Positions 61,019-64,000 of a stretch of 64,000 nt of DNA are shown here, piece after piece. The position numbers and the translations under genes are program-made. The DNA lies in contig NZ_AP019807.1 of the NCBI RefSeq assembly GCF_007183175.1, positions 4,212,001 to 4,276,000 on the forward strand, given 5' to 3'. The stretch's first letter is position 1. Each line of letters starts with the position of its first letter. The DNA is from Microbulbifer sp. GL-2. Lineage in GTDB: Bacteria; Pseudomonadota; Gammaproteobacteria; Pseudomonadales; Cellvibrionaceae. The notes under the pieces are model-generated. The model was not told the DNA's origin. It searched no databases and saw only the letters and a list, made by a program, of their open reading frames with translations.

Positions 61019-61622
61019 CTTTGATAATGTCGGTACCCGCTGGTGGTTTGAAAGTAAAAAGAGAAGCGGAAAGTTTGGGGTTAGCCTTCATACCACTGAA
61101 TTTGATTTTGGTTGTTTGCCCCATGCTGTCTCGGACAGTCATTGAAGCTGGCAGACCGCTTTCTGTAAAATGGATTTCCATCGACTTGAAAGGCGCCTTG
61201 GGGTTTTTCGGTGTCAGATGATAGACCCCATCCTTCTTGCTTACGTTAAAAGACTTACGAATTTCTTCAACCTTACCGCCGAGTAACAACGCAGGAGTTT
61301 CTTTGATTCGCGCATCAACTGGACGTACTGTTACCTGTTCCAGGTCGGGATCGTAGAGCCACAGGGTTTTATTGTTGGTTACCAACAGCTGGGCATAAGG
61401 CTCACCGGTTTTCCAGCGCAGTTTACCGGGCCGCTGCACAGAAAAACTGCCATTGCTTTTCTGGGTCACCTTGCCGCGCTCATCAATCAGGGTCTGCTTG
61501 AAGTTCCCGGACAAAGTTGCCAGTGGTTGTAACAGAGTACTGAGATCATCGGTAGCATCGGCCCAAGCTGCACTGGTCGCAACAGCCAGACTTATTAATA
61601 AACTGCGCAGAACACTTTTCAT
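61011..61622 (-). CDS. lolA: outer-membrane lipoprotein carrier protein LolA
   Basis: The 203-residue periplasmic chaperone has a signal peptide ending near 21 (TSAAWA-DATDDL). LSGNFKQTLIDERGKVTQKSNGSFSVQRPGKLRWKTGEPYAQLLVTNNKTLWLYDPDLEQVTV is the typical half-barrel, and ASMTVRDSMGQTTKIKFSGMKANPKL closes it. It carries lipoproteins from LolCDE to LolB. The usual ftsK-lolA-rarA order is kept. A GATAAT on the minus strand in the ftsK-lolA gap may be its -10 box. Confidence 0.96.
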   Translation of the reverse strand: MKSVLRSLLISLAVATSAAWADATDDLSTLLQPLATLSGNFKQTLIDERGKVTQKSNGSFSVQRPGKLRWKTGEPYAQLLVTNNKTLWLYDPDLEQVTVRPVDARIKETPALLLGGKVEEIRKSFNVSKKDGVYHLTPKNPKAPFKSMEIHFTESGLPASMTVRDSMGQTTKIKFSGMKANPKLSASLFTFKPPAGTDIIKDE

Positions 61623-64000
61623 ACTTGAATTCCAGTGTGTTGATTTCCATAAAGATTATCCACGGCCAGGTGAACGGTAGCTTAACCTGTCTCCCGCCCG
61701 GAAAGCCCTCCTGCTCAAGCGGGAGGGGGGCCAGTACCTCGCGATTGCCATTGTGCCCTGGCGGGGAAACAACACCGGCCGCCTCCATTGCTTCGATAAT
61801 TCGCGCGGCCCGATTGTAGCCGATCCGCAGTTGACGCTGCACAGAGGAAATAGAAGCCTTACGCGACTTTGTAACGAAGGCGACCGCCTCATCATAGAGG
61901 GCATCGGATTCGGGATCTTCATCCTCTCCCCCCTCAGATTGCAGGCCAGGCACCGGGATGCTGTTATTACTGTCATCGATGATGCCATCGATGTAATCCG
62001 GTTGGCCGCGACGACCCCAGTCCGCGACCACCTTGTGTACCTCGTGGTCATCCACGAACGCACCATGCACACGCACAGGTACGCCACTACCCGGAGGCAG
62101 GTACAACATATCGCCATGCCCAAGTAGCTGCTCAGCGCCGCCCTGGTCAAGAATGGTGCGAGAGTCCACTTTGGAAGACACTTGAAAACCGATGCGGGTA
62201 GGCACGTTCGCCTTGATCAGACCGGTAATAACATCCACCGAGGGTCTCTGTGTGGCCAGCAACAGGTGAATTCCAGCAGCACGCGCCTTTTGTGCAATAC
62301 GCGCGATTAGCTGTTCTACTTTCTTGCCGACAATCATCATCATGTCAGCAAACTCGTCGATAACCACCACGATGGCGGGCAGGGCCTTTAACGCCGGCGC
62401 AGTTTGGTTCTCTTCCGGCACACTCAAGGCGGGGTCCGGTTGCCACAGCGGGTCAAGTATGGGTTCACCCGCTTCTTCAGCCTCTTTCACTTTGCGGTTA
62501 AAACCGGCCAGGTTACGCACCCCCATTGCAGCCATCAGCTTATAACGGCGCTCCATCTCGCCAACGCACCAACGCAGGCCGTTGGCAGCATCATTCATAT
62601 CGGTAATGACCGGCGTAAGCAGGTGGGGAATACCCTCGTAAACTGACAGCTCCAACATTTTTGGATCCACCAGTATCAAGCGCACTTCATCAGGGGTCGA
62701 CTTGTACAGCAGACTGAGCAGCATCACATTGATGCCCACAGATTTACCGGAGCCGGTTGTACCCGCCACCAGTAAATGCGGCATCTTAGCGAGGTCTGCC
62801 ACCACTGGCTGGCCGGAAATATCGTGCCCCAAAGCTAGGGTCAGAGGGGACTTGGCGTTATCGTAGACATCCGCTGACAGAACTTCACTGAGGCGCACCA
62901 TTTGGCGGTTCTCGTTGGGGATCTCAACCCCCACTACCGACTTGCCAGGGATAACTTCTACTACACGCACACTGATTACAGCCAGGGAGCGAGCGAGGTC
63001 CTTGGCTAAGTTGGAAATCTTACTTACCTTCACTCCCGGAGCCGGCTGGATTTCAAAGCGGGTCACTACCGGGCCAGGCAGAACGGATACCACTTCAGCC
63101 ACAACACCGAAATCTTTCAGCTTTAACTCCAGCAGACGGGATAAAGCTTCCAGGGATTCCCGCGAGAAGCCCGCCTTCTTATTCTGGTCAGCAGGGTCCA
63201 ATAAACCGAGGGGCGGCAAGATGCCGGTAACCGGGCCACTCTTGAAAAGCTCACCCTGCTTCTCCTTGGCCGCACGCGGGCTCTGCTTGGGCTTTGGCGC
63301 TGTTGCTTCAATCTTTGGCGGTATGCGTTTGGCCGTGCGCTGTTTCTCCTCTTCTACTGCCGCCTTACGCACGACTATGGCCTCCCGCGCCACACGGGTT
63401 TCTATGCGCTTCTGGCGCCAGCGCTTGAAGAGACTGGCAAGCAGGGCGAACAACCCGAGTACATTGCGACCAATGGATTCCGCAAGCTTTAGCCAGGACA
63501 GACCGGTAAATACTGTAATACCAATAGCAAAAACCGCCAGCAATAAAATCGTAGCACCCACATAGCCAAGGCTGGCAGCGGTCACACCGGACAGCGCCGC
63601 ACCAATAATTCCACCATTGGAAAATGGCAGTGGGTTCTCAGCAGGGGCAAAACAGAGTGTTGCCAGTGCGGCGCCACTGACCAATACCAGAATGAGGCCA
63701 AAAACCCTAAGAGCAAAAAGGGGGCCATGGAAGCGCGCATTGCGATCACGCAAAATGCGGTAGGCTCTTAAACCGATAAGTAATGGAAATAAATAAGCCA
63801 TCCAGCCGAGCAGTGACAAACACACATCGGCAAGCCAGGCTCCGGCTGGACCGATGGCATTGTGAATTTGACTGGACTGTCCGGTATGGGACCAGCCGGG
63901 GTCCTGCGAATCGTAACTCAGCAGGCTGATGGCGATTAACAGTGCCCCAGCCAGCAGACTGATCAATGCCCCTTCACGAATTAAACGGGCGATCAGTGAA
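61546..64000 (-). CDS. ftsK: DNA translocase FtsK (5' end outside window; 3' frame probably shifted)
   Basis: The frame runs to the window edge, where REGALISLLAGALLIAISLLSY is the first membrane span. There are four to five N-terminal spans, then a short linker with Lys/Pro, then the motor: Walker A LLVAGTTGSGKSVGINVMLLSLLYKS, LILVDPKMLELSVYEGIPHLL and IVVVIDEFADMM. The gamma winged helix is ISSVQRQLRIGYNRAARIIEAMEAAGVVSPPGHNGNREVLAP. As read, the frame continues 50 odd codons past this into lolA and stops at 61546. Adding one C to the C6 run (61725-61730) gives APPPA-stop at 61715, the normal family end. It segregates chromosomes at division. Confidence 0.95.
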   Translation of the reverse strand, partial: SLIARLIREGALISLLAGALLIAISLLSYDSQDPGWSHTGQSSQIHNAIGPAGAWLADVCLSLLGWMAYLFPLLIGLRAYRILRDRNARFHGPLFALRVFGLILVLVSGAALATLCFAPAENPLPFSNGGIIGAALSGVTAASLGYVGATILLLAVFAIGITVFTGLSWLKLAESIGRNVLGLFALLASLFKRWRQKRIETRVAREAIVVRKAAVEEEKQRTAKRIPPKIEATAPKPKQSPRAAKEKQGELFKSGPVTGILPPLGLLDPADQNKKAGFSRESLEALSRLLELKLKDFGVVAEVVSVLPGPVVTRFEIQPAPGVKVSKISNLAKDLARSLAVISVRVVEVIPGKSVVGVEIPNENRQMVRLSEVLSADVYDNAKSPLTLALGHDISGQPVVADLAKMPHLLVAGTTGSGKSVGINVMLLSLLYKSTPDEVRLILVDPKMLELSVYEGIPHLLTPVITDMNDAANGLRWCVGEMERRYKLMAAMGVRNLAGFNRKVKEAEEAGEPILDPLWQPDPALSVPEENQTAPALKALPAIVVVIDEFADMMMIVGKKVEQLIARIAQKARAAGIHLLLATQRPSVDVITGLIKANVPTRIGFQVSSKVDSRTILDQGGAEQLLGHGDMLYLPPGSGVPVRVHGAFVDDHEVHKVVADWGRRGQPDYIDGIIDDSNNSIPVPGLQSEGGEDEDPESDALYDEAVAFVTKSRKASISSVQRQLRIGYNRAARIIEAMEAAGVVSPPGHNGNREVLAPLPLEQEGFPGGRQVKLPFTWPWIIFMEINTLEFKYEKCSAQFINKSGCCDQCSLGRCYR
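61701..61727 (-). terminator. hairpin at the end of ftsK
   Basis: CCCTCC and GGAGGG (minus strand) pair around a 10-base loop, followed by CTTTCC. The stop codon of the repaired ftsK frame (61715-61717) lies in the loop. The T-run is short, so some read-through into lolA is possible. Confidence 0.5.

Noticed and set aside
1..64000. CRISPR arrays, tRNA or rRNA genes, prophage
   Set aside because: No regularly spaced repeats, cloverleaf-like sequences, rRNA segments or phage structural genes were noticed by reading; a tRNA scan was not possible here.

Overview
The window looks like chromosome of a marine or soil Gammaproteobacterium, probably of the Cellvibrionales/Microbulbifer type. This is inferred from the housekeeping block ftsK-lolA-rarA-crcB-serS-cysG, the many TonB receptors and RND pumps, and moderate GC; no rRNA or tRNA was seen to fix the taxonomy. 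Most genes lie on the minus strand.

Layout. (1) 1-5450: a visibly AT-rich accessory patch. It holds a minus-strand run of an asparagine-synthase-like amidotransferase, a SyrP-type Fe(II)/2-oxoglutarate oxygenase and a DHA2-type MFS exporter cut by the window edge. This looks like the end of a peptide natural-product cluster, and it is bounded on the right by a fused wreck of two insertion sequences (IS5-type and IS3-type). (2) 5823-7756: an SDR oxidoreductase, an enoyl-CoA hydratase-family protein and the decayed start of a quinone oxidoreductase. (3) 7770-16700: a metal-efflux operon read right to left: BlaI-type repressor, M56 membrane protease, TolC, membrane-fusion protein, CzcA-type RND pump, HupE, an anchored protein and a small exported protein. 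It starts at a promoter overlapped by a 25-bp palindrome that recurs at the start of the TolC gene. A class D beta-lactamase lies directly upstream. (4) 18033-20331: a secreted subtilase-like protein and an unrecognised His-rich protein. (5) 20798-30900: a ten-gene cobalamin uptake and nucleotide-loop assembly operon behind a cobalamin riboswitch. (6) 31137-34629: low-GC accessory genes (metzincin, DUF1428, methyltransferase) with IS30 and NTF2-like remnants. (7) 34630-40863: a second, paralogous CzcCBA-type operon led by a small Cys/His-rich exported protein. (8) 41143-44722: a DUF2092 protein plus a His/Pro-rich exported protein, an ECF sigma/anti-sigma pair and an arsenite methyltransferase. 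(9) 44806-50692: a YheT hydrolase, an SLC13/ArsB-type transporter, a DUF411 metal protein and the ergothioneine pair egtB-egtD. (10) 50802-56064: a TonB receptor divergent from a penicillin-acylase-family enzyme. (11) 56114-64000: cysG, serS, crcB, rarA, lolA and ftsK (5' end outside the window).

Together the accessory genes point to metal and metalloid handling: two divalent-metal RND pumps, ArsM, DUF411, HupE and ergothioneine. The most unusual feature is a BlaI/M56 proteolytic switch, normally tied to beta-lactamase, placed at the head of a metal-efflux operon with its own repeated operator. Two genes (cobC, ftsK) are broken at runs of exactly six C/G bases in a way that one added base repairs, so assembly indels are likely there.
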